Notes: generated by a model not told the origin, from the letters alone. 10,748 nt of DNA from Methanocorpusculum sp. MCE (GCA_003315675.1 NIZU01000020.1:1-10748); one strand, 5' to 3'; positions 1 to 6,556 are shown, counted from the stretch's first letter. Program-made: numbers and translations.

Positions 1-92
1 TGGAGTTCGAGGTCGCGGACCCGTTCCATGAGGTCGGCATAGTCGCGTTCGAGTTCTTCGAGGCGTTTTTCCATGTTTTCCTGGGATGTCAT
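1..92 (-). CDS. N-terminus of a coiled-coil protein (partial, runs off the left edge)
   Basis: An ATG at 92-90 opens a frame that stays open for the 30 codons to the window edge. It reads MTSQENMEKRLEELERD, then continues with YADLMERVRDLEL. Leu, Met, Tyr and Val recur at heptad spacing between Glu, Arg and Lys residues, which is a clear coiled coil. Codon use (CTC, GAA, CGC, GAC) resembles the other chromosomal genes here. No Shine-Dalgarno sequence is seen before the ATG, so the mRNA may be leaderless. N-terminal coiled coils of this kind occur in archaeal proteasome-activating nucleotidases (PAN) and in many other proteins. Thirty residues cannot decide between them, so the product is not named. 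Confidence 0.6.
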   Translation of the reverse strand, partial: MTSQENMEKRLEELERDYADLMERVRDLEL

Positions 93-179
93 GTATAGGA
101 GATTGGCTACATCCATACCCCCTCACCCCCCCCAAAAAAAGAAGAATACCCATTATTCCTTGTCGTTTTTTTTTTAAAT
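93..179. other. Intergenic tract with C-runs and A-runs at the transposase 3' side
   Basis: This stretch separates the coiled-coil gene start from the IS5-type transposase stop. It carries a C-rich run at 116-133, then seven A (134-140), and a run of about ten T at 166-175. On the minus strand the C-run is a G-run directly upstream of the coiled-coil gene. The left end of the insertion sequence should lie here, but I could not define terminal inverted repeats or a target duplication. The best hint is AAGAAT at 142-147, facing ATTCTT at 1235-1240, which is too short to rely on. Confidence 0.4.
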
Positions 180-1171
180 TTACACTCTGTTTTGAATCGT
201 TTTCACCTGATAGATATTATAACAAAATGCAGCCAGCATATTTTTCACTCGTACTCTTTGCAGCGTTGTTACCTTTACCAACCCTGCATGAAAAACATTT
301 TTGATCACTACATAGGGTCTCTCGCCCTTTGATCTCTTCCTACTTATTCGCAGATTTCTCAGTTTATCTCGTATGCCAATGGGATGCCCTCTCGCTCCCC
401 TTTTCATTGTGGCACTATATCCCTTGCATTTTGCTCCCTGATATCCCCGATCCCGATAGACCACTTCTCCTTTTTCTGAGAGGTCCACCTGACTATCATG
501 AACATTTGCCGTGGTGGTTTCAATGCGTCGAATAAGATCGTGCGTCGTATCCATGATGGTATGAAGTTTATAGCCATAGTGCATTTTGCCGTTCTTGGAC
601 ATGATTTTTCCATCTTTATCCCGTCGTGTTTTTGCCTGATCTCCTCGCGGCGTGTCTTTCTTACAATGACCGGGTTCAGCATACACAAACGTTGCATCCT
701 GAATCATACCTTGTTCAATTTTCAGACCTTTCAGGTCAAGTTGTCTCTGAAACTCCTGCCAGACCAATGTATCAACGCCTGATTCGGACATGCGCTCCCG
801 AAATAACCAGATCGTTGAATTGTCGGGTATTTTGTCAGGACACCCAAGAGTTCGCAAGATCGAATCTTGCTCACCGTTTCGGGCTAACGCCCTCACTTAC
901 CATGCCAAAAAGAAAGACGATCATAAATTTCACGTTCAACGGCGAGATCAGACAGATTATACCAGACTTCCAGAAGCTGAATCTTGAACATAAGTATGAC
1001 ATCGACATTGGGATGACCGCCCTTGCCGGATTTATTTGCATACATGGATTCAAGAAGAGGACGAAACACATCCCAATCAAGTGTTTTACCAACGTCGGAG
1101 AGACGGTCGCCAAGTTTTTCATAACGTTCGTGATATGCCTGGTTGAGACCAAAGCTGCTGAAAGTCCCCAT
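180..1171 (-). pseudogene. IS5-family transposase, split by a 50-bp insertion
   Basis: The gene lies in two frames on the minus strand. The 5' part (1171-893, 92 codons) holds the IS5 N-terminal domain, with GHPNVDVILMFKIQLLEVWYN and EREIYDRLSF. The 3' part (896-180) holds LGCPDKIPDNSTIWLFRERM and the DDE catalytic core. Counted from the GTG at 896, the likely catalytic residues are D67 (IQDATF), D149 (YRDRGYQG) and E192 (GERPYVVIKNVF). Removing 857-906 restores one frame reading DRLSF-LRT-LGCPDKIPD, the usual IS5 spacing. The two parts overlap as GTGA at 896-893, so translational restart is conceivable, but a single functional polypeptide is not encoded. The catalytic residues are intact, which suggests recent inactivation. 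A transposase in trans could still move the element if its ends survive. Confidence 0.9.
857..906. repeat. 50-bp palindrome-rich insertion inside the transposase gene
   Basis: Comparison with the expected IS5 reading frame places an extra 50 bases here; the edge is ambiguous by one base. The segment carries two hairpins: GGGC-TAAC-GCCC at 881-892, and GCAAGAT-CGA-ATCTTGC at 854-870. The second uses three bases (854-856) of the host gene as part of one arm. Fifty is not a multiple of three, so the insertion shifts the frame. It supplies the TGA (895-893) that ends the first part and the GTG (896-894) that could restart the second. It resembles small dispersed palindromic elements found in many prokaryotes. 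No second copy is visible in the window, so the repeat status is inferred. Confidence 0.65.
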
Positions 1172-1219
1172 ACATACTACTCAACGTACGAAAAGAAAGT
1201 ACTTTCTGTAAAAAAAAGG

Positions 1220-1423
1220 TTGTTAGAAATTCTCATTCTTACTGATCCGTCGTACCCAGACGACGTCAAAACAGCAACTTTAGAAATATGCCGGGAATCC
1301 TCAGGCACAACGGAATATACCTACCAAAAAACCGGGTCGGATGGCGTTGTTCAGAAAACCGTTGTCTGGGACACACTTGAGTTCGGCGGGCAAACCTGGC
1401 GCGTTCTGATTCTTGCCGAGTAA
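1220..1423 (+). pseudogene. Coding remnant of unknown function next to the IS5-type element
   Basis: A frame ending with TAA at 1421-1423 reads DPSYPDDVKTATLEICRES, later KTVVWDTLEFGGQTWRVLIL. Its codon use (TAC, GAC, GTC, GGC, CTC) resembles the neighbouring real genes. It has no ATG. The only nearby start is TTG at 1220, after a weak purine run, and upstream the frame runs into the antisense of the transposase. The simplest reading is the 3' part of a gene cut by the insertion sequence, with the element's right end somewhere in 1172-1245. No matching 5' part is found left of the element. A small intact gene starting at TTG is the alternative. I do not recognise the family. Confidence 0.4.
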
Positions 1424-1497
1424 CCTCTCCGCATATTTTTTTAAGAGAGTAATGTTTGCAGGAAAGCGGATCACTCCAAGGTGTCATTGAACACACA

Positions 1498-1508
1498 CTA
1501 CATATATG
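1498..1508 (+). promoter_or_regulatory. Likely box A promoter of pyrH
   Basis: CTACATATATG lies about 34 bases before the pyrH ATG. An archaeal start site about 25 bases downstream of the box centre would fall near 1530, giving a leader of only about 8 bases. This assignment rests on position and TATA-like sequence alone. Confidence 0.45.
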
Positions 1509-1538
1509 TCGGGAAGGAACAAATAACTAGGACAATTT

Positions 1539-2246
1539 ATGACGAGGGTAGTTATTTCTGTAGGAGGATCGATCCTAGTACCGTCACTTGACGCACACCG
1601 CCTGAAAGAATGGGCTGAAGCACTGATAAACCTCACCAATGCCGGCATCCAGATATTCGCCGTTGTCGGGGGAGGCGGGGAAGCCCGAAGATATATAGAA
1701 GCCTGCCGGGATATCGGGCTGGATGAAGCCTCATCAGACGAGATCGGAATCCAGGTCACCAGGATCAATGCCGCACTTCTTATCGGCGCCCTCAAAGAAT
1801 ATGCATATCCGGTCGTTGCCGAATCCTATCGCGAGGCAAAGACCGCGGCCGTGTCCGGAAAAATCGTAGTGATGGGCGGAGTAACCCCGGGGCAGACAAC
1901 AGACGCCGTAGCTGCCGTCCTTGCAGAAGAAGTCGGGGCCTCGATGATGATCAATATGACCGCGATCGACGGCATTTATACTGCCGACCCCAAGAAGGAC
2001 GCATCGGCAAAACGGCATGACATTCTGAGCCCGCAGGGACTCATCGATATGATCATGAAAGAAAAGATGTGCGCCGGATCGAATATGGTCATCGACCTCG
2101 TTGCTGCAAAAATCACCGAACGAAGCGGAATACCTCTTGTAGTAATCGACGGACGAGACCCCGCACTCATTGAAAAAGCCCTCCTCAAAGGCGAATTTGC
2201 CGGAACGATCGTTGGAGATTCACTCATCCGGTTCCCGATCGTCTAA
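1539..2246 (+). CDS. pyrH: UMP kinase, archaeal type
   Basis: Cytoplasmic amino-acid-kinase-fold enzyme that phosphorylates UMP to UDP with ATP, the committed step from UMP toward UTP and CTP. The product is 235 residues, close to the archaeal family length (about 225). Visible signatures are VVISVGGSIL at residues 4-13, which contains the phosphate-binding GGS; VVGGGGEARRYI at 42-53; MGGVTPGQTTDAVAA at 112-126; and TAIDGIYTADPKKD at 141-154, the nucleotide-binding part typical of this fold. The N-terminal glycine pattern and short length fit the archaeal form better than bacterial PyrH. The ATG at 1539 is the first in-frame start after the box at 1498-1508. The gene appears monocistronic: tRNA-Pro follows 78 bases downstream with its own promoter candidates. 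Other amino-acid kinases (aspartokinase, glutamate kinase) are less likely on length and motifs. Confidence 0.93.
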   Translation: MTRVVISVGGSILVPSLDAHRLKEWAEALINLTNAGIQIFAVVGGGGEARRYIEACRDIGLDEASSDEIGIQVTRINAALLIGALKEYAYPVVAESYREAKTAAVSGKIVVMGGVTPGQTTDAVAAVLAEEVGASMMINMTAIDGIYTADPKKDASAKRHDILSPQGLIDMIMKEKMCAGSNMVIDLVAAKITERSGIPLVVIDGRDPALIEKALLKGEFAGTIVGDSLIRFPIV

Positions 2247-2250
2247 ATGC

Positions 2251-2271
2251 TTTATATCCGCAAGTTGCGGA
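2251..2271 (+). promoter_or_regulatory. Box A plus abutting dyad upstream of tRNA-Pro/nth
   Basis: TTTATAT at 2251-2257 is a good archaeal TATA element. It is followed without a gap by the perfect dyad TCCGCAA-G-TTGCGGA (2257-2271), which shares one base with the box. A start would fall near 2279, giving a 46-base tRNA leader. A second, weaker box (CTTTTTAAG, 2287-2295) would start transcription near 2317, closer to the tRNA. The dyad has a one-base centre, so it looks more like a two-fold protein site than an RNA hairpin. It also lies just after the pyrH stop, and a role in ending pyrH transcription cannot be excluded. Confidence 0.45.
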
Positions 2272-2324
2272 ACACCATACACATCTCTTTTTAAGGAAGA
2301 ACACTAATATTATTGGGCAACAGG

Positions 2325-2399
2325 GGGGTGGTAGGGTAGCCTGGTCCATCCTAGAGCGTTTGGGACGCTTTGACCCCAGTTCGAATCTGGGCCACCCCA
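2325..2399 (+). tRNA. tRNA-Pro (anticodon UGG)
   Basis: The acceptor stem is GGGGTGG (2325-2331) paired with CCACCCC (2392-2398), with discriminator A at 2399. The T arm is CCCAG-TTCGAAT-CTGGG. The anticodon arm is GAGCG-TTTGGGA-CGCTT, giving anticodon TGG. The D loop contains GCCTGGTCC with the conserved GG. The CCA end is not encoded, as is usual in many archaea, and there is no intron. The gene is followed directly by seven T residues and the nth start codon. Confidence 0.95.
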
Positions 2400-2406
2400 T
2401 TTTTTT
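2400..2406 (+). terminator. Oligo-T between tRNA-Pro and nth
   Basis: Seven T residues fill the entire gap between the tRNA discriminator base (2399) and the nth ATG (2407). Oligo-T after a tRNA is the usual archaeal termination signal. Here it also forms the whole leader of nth if transcription reads through and tRNase Z cuts after the discriminator. Confidence 0.45.
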
Positions 2407-3045
2407 ATGAATCCTATAATCGCAGAATCCATTCTCGAAGAGTTACACCATCAGTATCCCTGCACAGAGGACGAGATGAACTTCCTCACATTCAGAAACC
2501 CTTTTGAACTCCTTATTATGACGATCCTCTCCGCACAGACCACCGATGTTACCATAAATGGTCTGCGCGATGAACTTTTTTCCGCATATCCAAACTCTGC
2601 CGCTCTGGCGCGGGCGGATCCTTTGGACGTTGAACGGATCATTCACTCGGCCGGATTTTACCGGTCAAAAACGAAAAACATCATAGGCACGGCAAAGATG
2701 CTCGAAGAAAACTTCGGCGGGGTCGTTCCAAAAACGATCGAGGAACTCACAACACTCCCAGGAGTCGGCAGAAAGACCGCGAACATCGTCACGAACCATG
2801 CCTTTCATGAAGCCTGCGGCATCGCTGTTGACACCCATGTTCGAAGACTTTCAAAGAAGATCGGATTTACCCAAAACACCGACCCTGAAAAAATCGAAAA
2901 GGATCTTATGATCCTCTTTCCAAAAAAATGGTGGAGTCGGATCAACTACCTTCTCATAAGGCACGGCCGGGCAGTTTGTACGGCGAAAAAGCCGGATTGT
3001 ATGAAATGCATAATCAGGCAGAACTGCCAATCATATAATAACTGA
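2407..3045 (+). CDS. nth: Endonuclease III (DNA glycosylase/AP lyase)
   Basis: Base-excision repair enzyme that removes oxidised pyrimidines and nicks the abasic site by a lyase reaction. The product is 212 residues, the standard Nth length. The helix-hairpin-helix is LTTLPGVGRKTANIVTNHAF (residues 114-133), with the Schiff-base lysine at K123. The catalytic aspartate is D142 in VDTHVRRLSKKIG. The C-terminal 4Fe-4S loop has Cys at 191, 198, 201 and 207, the exact C-x6-C-x2-C-x5-C pattern. All key residues are present, so the enzyme should be active. MutY is unlikely because the protein is short and keeps the HHH lysine. The start at 2407 has no Shine-Dalgarno sequence and lies seven bases after tRNA-Pro, so the mRNA is leaderless or processed out of a tRNA-mRNA transcript. 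The MFS gene follows eight bases downstream. Confidence 0.95.
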   Translation: MNPIIAESILEELHHQYPCTEDEMNFLTFRNPFELLIMTILSAQTTDVTINGLRDELFSAYPNSAALARADPLDVERIIHSAGFYRSKTKNIIGTAKMLEENFGGVVPKTIEELTTLPGVGRKTANIVTNHAFHEACGIAVDTHVRRLSKKIGFTQNTDPEKIEKDLMILFPKKWWSRINYLLIRHGRAVCTAKKPDCMKCIIRQNCQSYNN

Positions 3046-3050
3046 GGTGA
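3044..3050 (+). promoter_or_regulatory. Ribosome binding site that decides the GTG start of the MFS gene
   Basis: GAGGTGA matches the archaeal anti-Shine-Dalgarno sequence and overlaps the nth stop codon (3043-3045). It lies three bases before GTG 3054 and twelve before ATG 3063. Six bases separate GAGG from the GTG, which favours the GTG start. Confidence 0.6.
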
Positions 3051-3053
3051 AGA

Positions 3054-4445
3054 GTGACGGAAATGAGTGTACATGAACGGAGAATGATCCTCTTCGCAAC
3101 ATCTATGGGGGCGTTCCTCAATCCGATGATCGCAACGATGGTAATCCTTGCCCTTCCGGCGATCGGACTTGAGTTCGGGGTTTCGGCGCGGGATCTTGGC
3201 TGGATGAGCACGGCATTTATCTTGGCAACAGCCATTCTTTTGGTACCGGCTTCCCGTCTTGTCGACAGTATCGGATACAAAAAATCCTACATTATCGGCG
3301 GCATCATCGTTATCGTCACCTGTTTCTTCTCGTTGTTCGCACCGGATTACACCACCCTGATCATTTTACGGATCATTGCCGGAATGGGATCTTCCTTTAT
3401 TATGATAACAGGCCTTGCGATCCTGACAAGGGTGTATCCGGCAAACAAACGCGGTATGGTAATCGGAGTCAACACGGCGATGGTCTATGTCGGCGCATCG
3501 ATGGGACCGATCATCGGTGGATTTTTGACGGAATATACCGGATGGCGCAGCATTTTCCTGATGATGATCCCGCTTCTGCTGGTATCGGCAGTTCTTATGA
3601 TGATATTCCTTAAACATGAGTTTAAAAATCCCGGTAAATCCTTTGATTTCAAAGGCACGATCTTATACGGAGCTGCGATTTTCTGCACGATGTACGGGCT
3701 TTCCACCATCACCGACAACGGATCCCTTCTCCTCGCAATAGCAGGAGTCTGCCTGATCGTCATTTTCATGTGGTACGAACGAAAAGTTGCAGAACCGGTT
3801 CTTCATGTGGATCTGTTCTTCAAAAACAAACGGTTCGCACGTTCATCCTACACGGCACTTTTAAACTACGGCTGCACATACGGGGCGGTCTACATGGTGA
3901 GTCTGTATCTCCAGTCGGTCGGTGCGCTGAGTGCGCTCGAGGCAGGATTCATTATCTTTTTCCAGCCGCTCATTCAGGCGATAATGACGCCGATCGCGGG
4001 AAAACTCTCCGACCGGTTCGACCCGAGATACCTCGTCACCTTAGGCATGGCGCTCTCGGCAATTGGCGTGACCCTTCTCGCCGGACTCGGGCTTACCTCG
4101 GCCGTATCCTACATCGCGATCACGCAGGTGTTTATCGGGCTCGGTTCAGCCCTATTCTCGGCACCGAACACCAATGCAATCATGAGTTCGGTCCCGCAGA
4201 ATGAATACAGTTCGGCATCAAGCATCGTCGCGGTGATGAGGCAGCTTGGCATGATCCTCTCGATGGCCGTCAGCATGGCAGCGACATCCATCTTTGTCGG
4301 CGGTCTTGATATGCTTGGACCCGACATGTATCCCGAGTTTGTCCTGGCTCTGCAGATCTCAATGCTTGTATGCGCAGGCCTTGCCGTGATCGGAATTCTG
4401 TTCTCGTGGTTCCGCGGAAACGCACCCGTGAGGGCAGACGCATGA
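3054..4445 (+). CDS. MFS transporter, DHA2-like drug/H+ antiporter
   Basis: Integral membrane protein of 463 residues, the size and hydrophobic pattern of the 14-segment DHA2 (EmrB/QacA-like) exporters. Motif A appears near residues 68-77 as RLVDSIGYKK, between the second and third segments, and is echoed as GKLSDRFDPRYLV in the second half. Antiporter motif C is VYVGASMGPIIGGF (144-157). The first segment lacks the acidic residue found in many DHA2 proteins (it reads FLNPMIATMVILALP), so the proton-coupling detail may differ. The substrate cannot be inferred. The gene sits between nth and coaD, with an eight-base gap before it and an ATGA overlap after it, which implies one transcript and translational coupling to coaD. 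The GTG start is chosen from the GAGGTGA ribosome binding site. Confidence 0.88.
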   Translation: MTEMSVHERRMILFATSMGAFLNPMIATMVILALPAIGLEFGVSARDLGWMSTAFILATAILLVPASRLVDSIGYKKSYIIGGIIVIVTCFFSLFAPDYTTLIILRIIAGMGSSFIMITGLAILTRVYPANKRGMVIGVNTAMVYVGASMGPIIGGFLTEYTGWRSIFLMMIPLLLVSAVLMMIFLKHEFKNPGKSFDFKGTILYGAAIFCTMYGLSTITDNGSLLLAIAGVCLIVIFMWYERKVAEPVLHVDLFFKNKRFARSSYTALLNYGCTYGAVYMVSLYLQSVGALSALEAGFIIFFQPLIQAIMTPIAGKLSDRFDPRYLVTLGMALSAIGVTLLAGLGLTSAVSYIAITQVFIGLGSALFSAPNTNAIMSSVPQNEYSSASSIVAVMRQLGMILSMAVSMAATSIFVGGLDMLGPDMYPEFVLALQISMLVCAGLAVIGILFSWFRGNAPVRADA

Positions 4446-4897
4446 AGGTAATGGTCGGGGGGACATTCGATCCGCTCCACATCGGGCACCAGCTTCTTCT
4501 CACGCGGGCATTCATGACTGCAGGAGCCGGAGGACATGTGGTGATCGGCTTGTCCTCGGATTCGTTTGCTTCCAGAAAACAGCATCCGGTCAGGAGCTAT
4601 GATGTAAGATTCGCAGAGCTGACCAAATGGATCGAGTCGAAAAAGTTTGAAGCGACATATGAGATCGAGATTCTTTTCGATCAGTTCGGCAGTGCCCTGA
4701 CCCAGGACTTCGATGCACTGGTCGTAAGTCAGGAGACGTTCCCGGTAGGAAATCTCATCAACGCGAAGAGAAAGGAGATGGGAAAAAATATGGTGGACCT
4801 CTATCAGATCCAGTGTGTTATGGCAAAAGACGGAAAAGTAGTCTCTTCCACGAGAATCTATCGGGGAGAGATCAACAGATACGGCGAACCGGTCTAG
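4442..4897 (+). CDS. coaD: Pantetheine-phosphate adenylyltransferase, archaeal type
   Basis: Transfers AMP from ATP to 4'-phosphopantetheine, giving dephospho-CoA, the penultimate step of CoA synthesis, in the cytoplasm. The product is 151 residues, typical of the archaeal family. The nucleotidyltransferase signature GTFDPLHIGH (residues 7-16) holds the (T/H)xGH-type HIGH residues. The C-terminal signature is SSTRI (135-139), where the family usually has an ISST(x)I-like motif. The ATG at 4442 overlaps the TGA of the MFS gene. An upstream extension in the same frame to 4370 exists but lies inside the MFS gene, and the HIGH motif sits at the normal distance from the 4442 start. Co-transcription with nth and the transporter looks positional rather than a shared pathway. 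Other small HIGH-motif nucleotidyltransferases, such as those using NMN or glycerol phosphate, are less likely given the SSTRI tail. Confidence 0.9.
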   Translation: MKVMVGGTFDPLHIGHQLLLTRAFMTAGAGGHVVIGLSSDSFASRKQHPVRSYDVRFAELTKWIESKKFEATYEIEILFDQFGSALTQDFDALVVSQETFPVGNLINAKRKEMGKNMVDLYQIQCVMAKDGKVVSSTRIYRGEINRYGEPV

Positions 4898-4923
4898 GAA
4901 GAGCAGTTTGCAGGGACGGAACC

Positions 4924-5401
4924 ATGCAGAAAAGAATGAAGGATCATCAGTTATCCGAAGAAGAAGTAACGTATCTTCTGGAAAATGCGGGAAGCGGCGT
5001 TCTCTCAACGCTCGATGCGGACGGTAGTCCGTACTGCGTGCCGGTACATTTTGTGTATCTCAACAAAGAACTCTACATCCACGGTCTGACTGCCGGCGAA
5101 AAAACAGAAAATATCCGGCGGGATTCCCGGGTCTGTTTTTACCGTGTACAGGATGGGAGAAATCCTTTACAGTGCAGAAGCTAAATCACCCTGCAGTGTG
5201 AACACAGCGTATCAGAGCGTGGTGGTGAAAGGTTCGGCCGTTCTGATTGGAGATCAGCAGATAAAACGGGAGATCCTTGATGCGGTCGTGAAAAAATACA
5301 CCCCGGAGCTTGCCTGCCTTTCGATGCCGGAAAACGCCGTGAAGCAGACTGCAGTTATCGAGATCACGCCTGAAATCTGCACGGGAAAATACTATTCGTA
5401 A
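4924..5401 (+). pseudogene. Pyridoxamine 5'-phosphate oxidase-like flavoprotein, +1 frameshifted
   Basis: The two frames together give one protein of about 158 residues from the FMN-binding split-barrel family that includes NimA-type nitroimidazole resistance proteins. The first frame (4924-5184) carries GSGVLSTLDADGSPYCVPV, then HGLTAGEKTENIRRD and SRVCFYRV. The second carries GEILYSAEAKSPCSVNTAYQ, then SVVVKGSAVLI and the tail AVIEITPEICTGKYYS, ending with TAA at 5399-5401. The switch is at GATGGGAGAAATC (5152-5164); deleting one G of 5155-5157 restores DGEIL. Unless it is a sequencing error or is bypassed, the first frame ends at 5184 and loses the C-terminal half with its conserved NTAYQSV motif. 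ATG 4924 and ATG 4939 are both possible starts. The 26-base gap from coaD suggests it belongs to the same operon. Confidence 0.8.
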
Positions 5402-5409
5402 AATGAGAG

Positions 5410-5431
5410 GATAACTGACGCATCCGTTATC
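5410..5431. other. Small hairpin between convergent genes
   Basis: GATAAC (5410-5415) and GTTATC (5426-5431) form a six-base stem with a ten-base loop, in the 57-base gap between the flavoprotein gene (+) and the methyltransferase gene (-). The position suits a shared transcription end, but no T-run follows on either strand. Confidence 0.3.
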
Positions 5432-5458
5432 ATTCATACGAATCAGATATCCGGCAGA

Positions 5459-6271
5459 TTATTTTTCCCAGTAAATGGTTGTGACCGTTGCATCGATCTG
5501 ATCGGTGATCCGTCCGTCCTTTGCAATGGAAGAAAGATATTTCTTAACGGCACTCTGCTCGTCTTCGGTCAGCTGTTTGGCATACGTTGTTCTGCCCAGA
5601 TAATAGGAACAGGCATCTTCATACGGCTGATCCATCTTACAGATTTGATTTTCGTATGCAAGTTTTGGCAGGTATCCCTGCTGAAACAGCATATCGAGCT
5701 GGTAGATGAGATTGTTCCCGCAGCTTGCTTCTTCTTCTTTGACTCCGGCGATTTTATGGACCTCGGCCATGACCGGTTCGATCATTTTGGTCGGGTTGGA
5801 TATTACGCAGAAGCGTTTGCTGGCGGCATTCATTTTTTCAAACGTGGCTGCATCTGATACGGCCGGGGACGTGTGGGCAAAAACCAAATCAAAACGCTCT
5901 TTGAATCCTTCCTGTACAAGATCCACAGCATTCCAATCCTTACAGGTAAAGATCACATTCGTTTTCTTATGTTCCGCTAACTTTTCCTGCGCTTTTTTGA
6001 TCATGTTAGGCGAGAAGTCAACACCAGTTACGGATTGTACACGCTCGGCCAATGCAAGAGAATACACACCGGCGCCGCACCCGATATCCAGTACGTCAGA
6101 GGTACCGTCTATCATGTGTTACTGTTCCAATAACTGCAGGAATTTATTTTCCTGAAACGTGGGCATCTGATGATAGGTAGGATCTTCTGCCTGCGAATCC
6201 CATAATTCAACTTCGGACTGAGCGTTCGTGTTCTGCGCAACCCATGCTTTTCTGATTTCATTAAGATTCAT
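5459..6271 (-). pseudogene. Class I SAM-dependent methyltransferase with in-frame TAA
   Basis: The frame starts at ATG 6271, nine bases after GGAG (6284-6281), and reads MNLNEIRKAWVAQNTNAQSE on to KFLQLLEQ. A TAA at 6121-6119 stops it after 50 codons. The same frame then continues HMIDGTSDVLDIGCGAG to its end at 5459. Without the stop the protein would be about 270 residues. SAM-binding motif I is VLDIGCGAG (full-length residues 60-68), followed by the acidic motif VTGVDFSPNMIKKAQ. The substrate is unknown. The N-terminal 50 residues are part of the same protein, since reading frame and ribosome binding site both support them. An ATG at 6115 lies two codons after the stop, so restart could make a 218-residue form starting just before motif I. 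Pyrrolysine does not explain it, because that uses UAG. A point mutation from CAA, GAA or AAA is the likely cause. Confidence 0.82.
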
Positions 6272-6280
6272 GTAATGTTT

Positions 6281-6284
6281 CTCC
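6281..6284 (-). promoter_or_regulatory. Ribosome binding site for the full-length methyltransferase
   Basis: GGAG on the minus strand lies nine bases before ATG 6271. It identifies that ATG, not the one at 6115, as the original start. Confidence 0.6.
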
Positions 6285-6508
6285 TTTTTTTAACGGTTAG
6301 ATGATTTTTGTTCTTTGACTGTCCATTAACTCCAATTGGTGTAATTATTTTAAATAATTTTCACAACTAAAACACATCAATAATCATTTAAGTCATAATT
6401 TATATCCACAATAATATAATAAATTATGCATTGACAGAGATCACAGATTATCTGACCGATCATTCATAAAAAAACCATGAAAAGAAAATAAATCTCCAAG
6501 ATGAGACA
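6285..6508. other. AT-rich intergenic region upstream of the methyltransferase
   Basis: No gene is seen. The region is very AT-rich and holds promoter-like elements for the minus strand, including ATATAAAT around 6398-6405. A perfect dyad, AATTATT-TTA-AATAATT, lies at 6343-6359, about 72 bases before the ATG at 6271. The dyad could be an operator or part of a TATA element. Which element serves as the promoter cannot be told from sequence alone. Confidence 0.35.
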
Positions 6509-6535
6509 AAAAAGATTGCGGGGTATACCACCCCT
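6509..6535 (-). terminator. Terminator-like hairpin after fhs
   Basis: Reading the minus strand downstream of the fhs stop, GGGGT (6535-6531) pairs with ACCCC (6525-6521) around a five-base loop. Six bases later comes TTTTTT (6514-6509). A hairpin followed by oligo-T fits transcription ending about 22-48 bases past the fhs stop. Confidence 0.5.
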
Positions 6536-6556
6536 CCGGGTATAATCGCTAGTCAA

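Noticed and set aside
111..140. G-quadruplex on the minus strand
   Set aside because: The G-runs are not four evenly spaced tracts with short loops, so the sequence alone does not support a stable quadruplex.
626..1200. Plus-strand frame reaching into the coding remnant
   Set aside because: This portion is the antisense of the IS5-type transposase. Only the part after about 1205 has independent coding character.
142..1240. AAGAAT/ATTCTT as terminal inverted repeats of the IS5-type element
   Set aside because: Six bases in AT-rich DNA, with no flanking target duplication, is too little to define the element's ends.
4109..5008. Long open frame (299 codons) on the minus strand
   Set aside because: It crosses the MFS, coaD and flavoprotein genes on the other strand, all of which have clear family motifs.
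6119..6121. Pyrrolysine or recoded stop in the methyltransferase
   Set aside because: Pyrrolysine is read at UAG. This codon is UAA, and no selenocysteine-type signal (UGA) applies.
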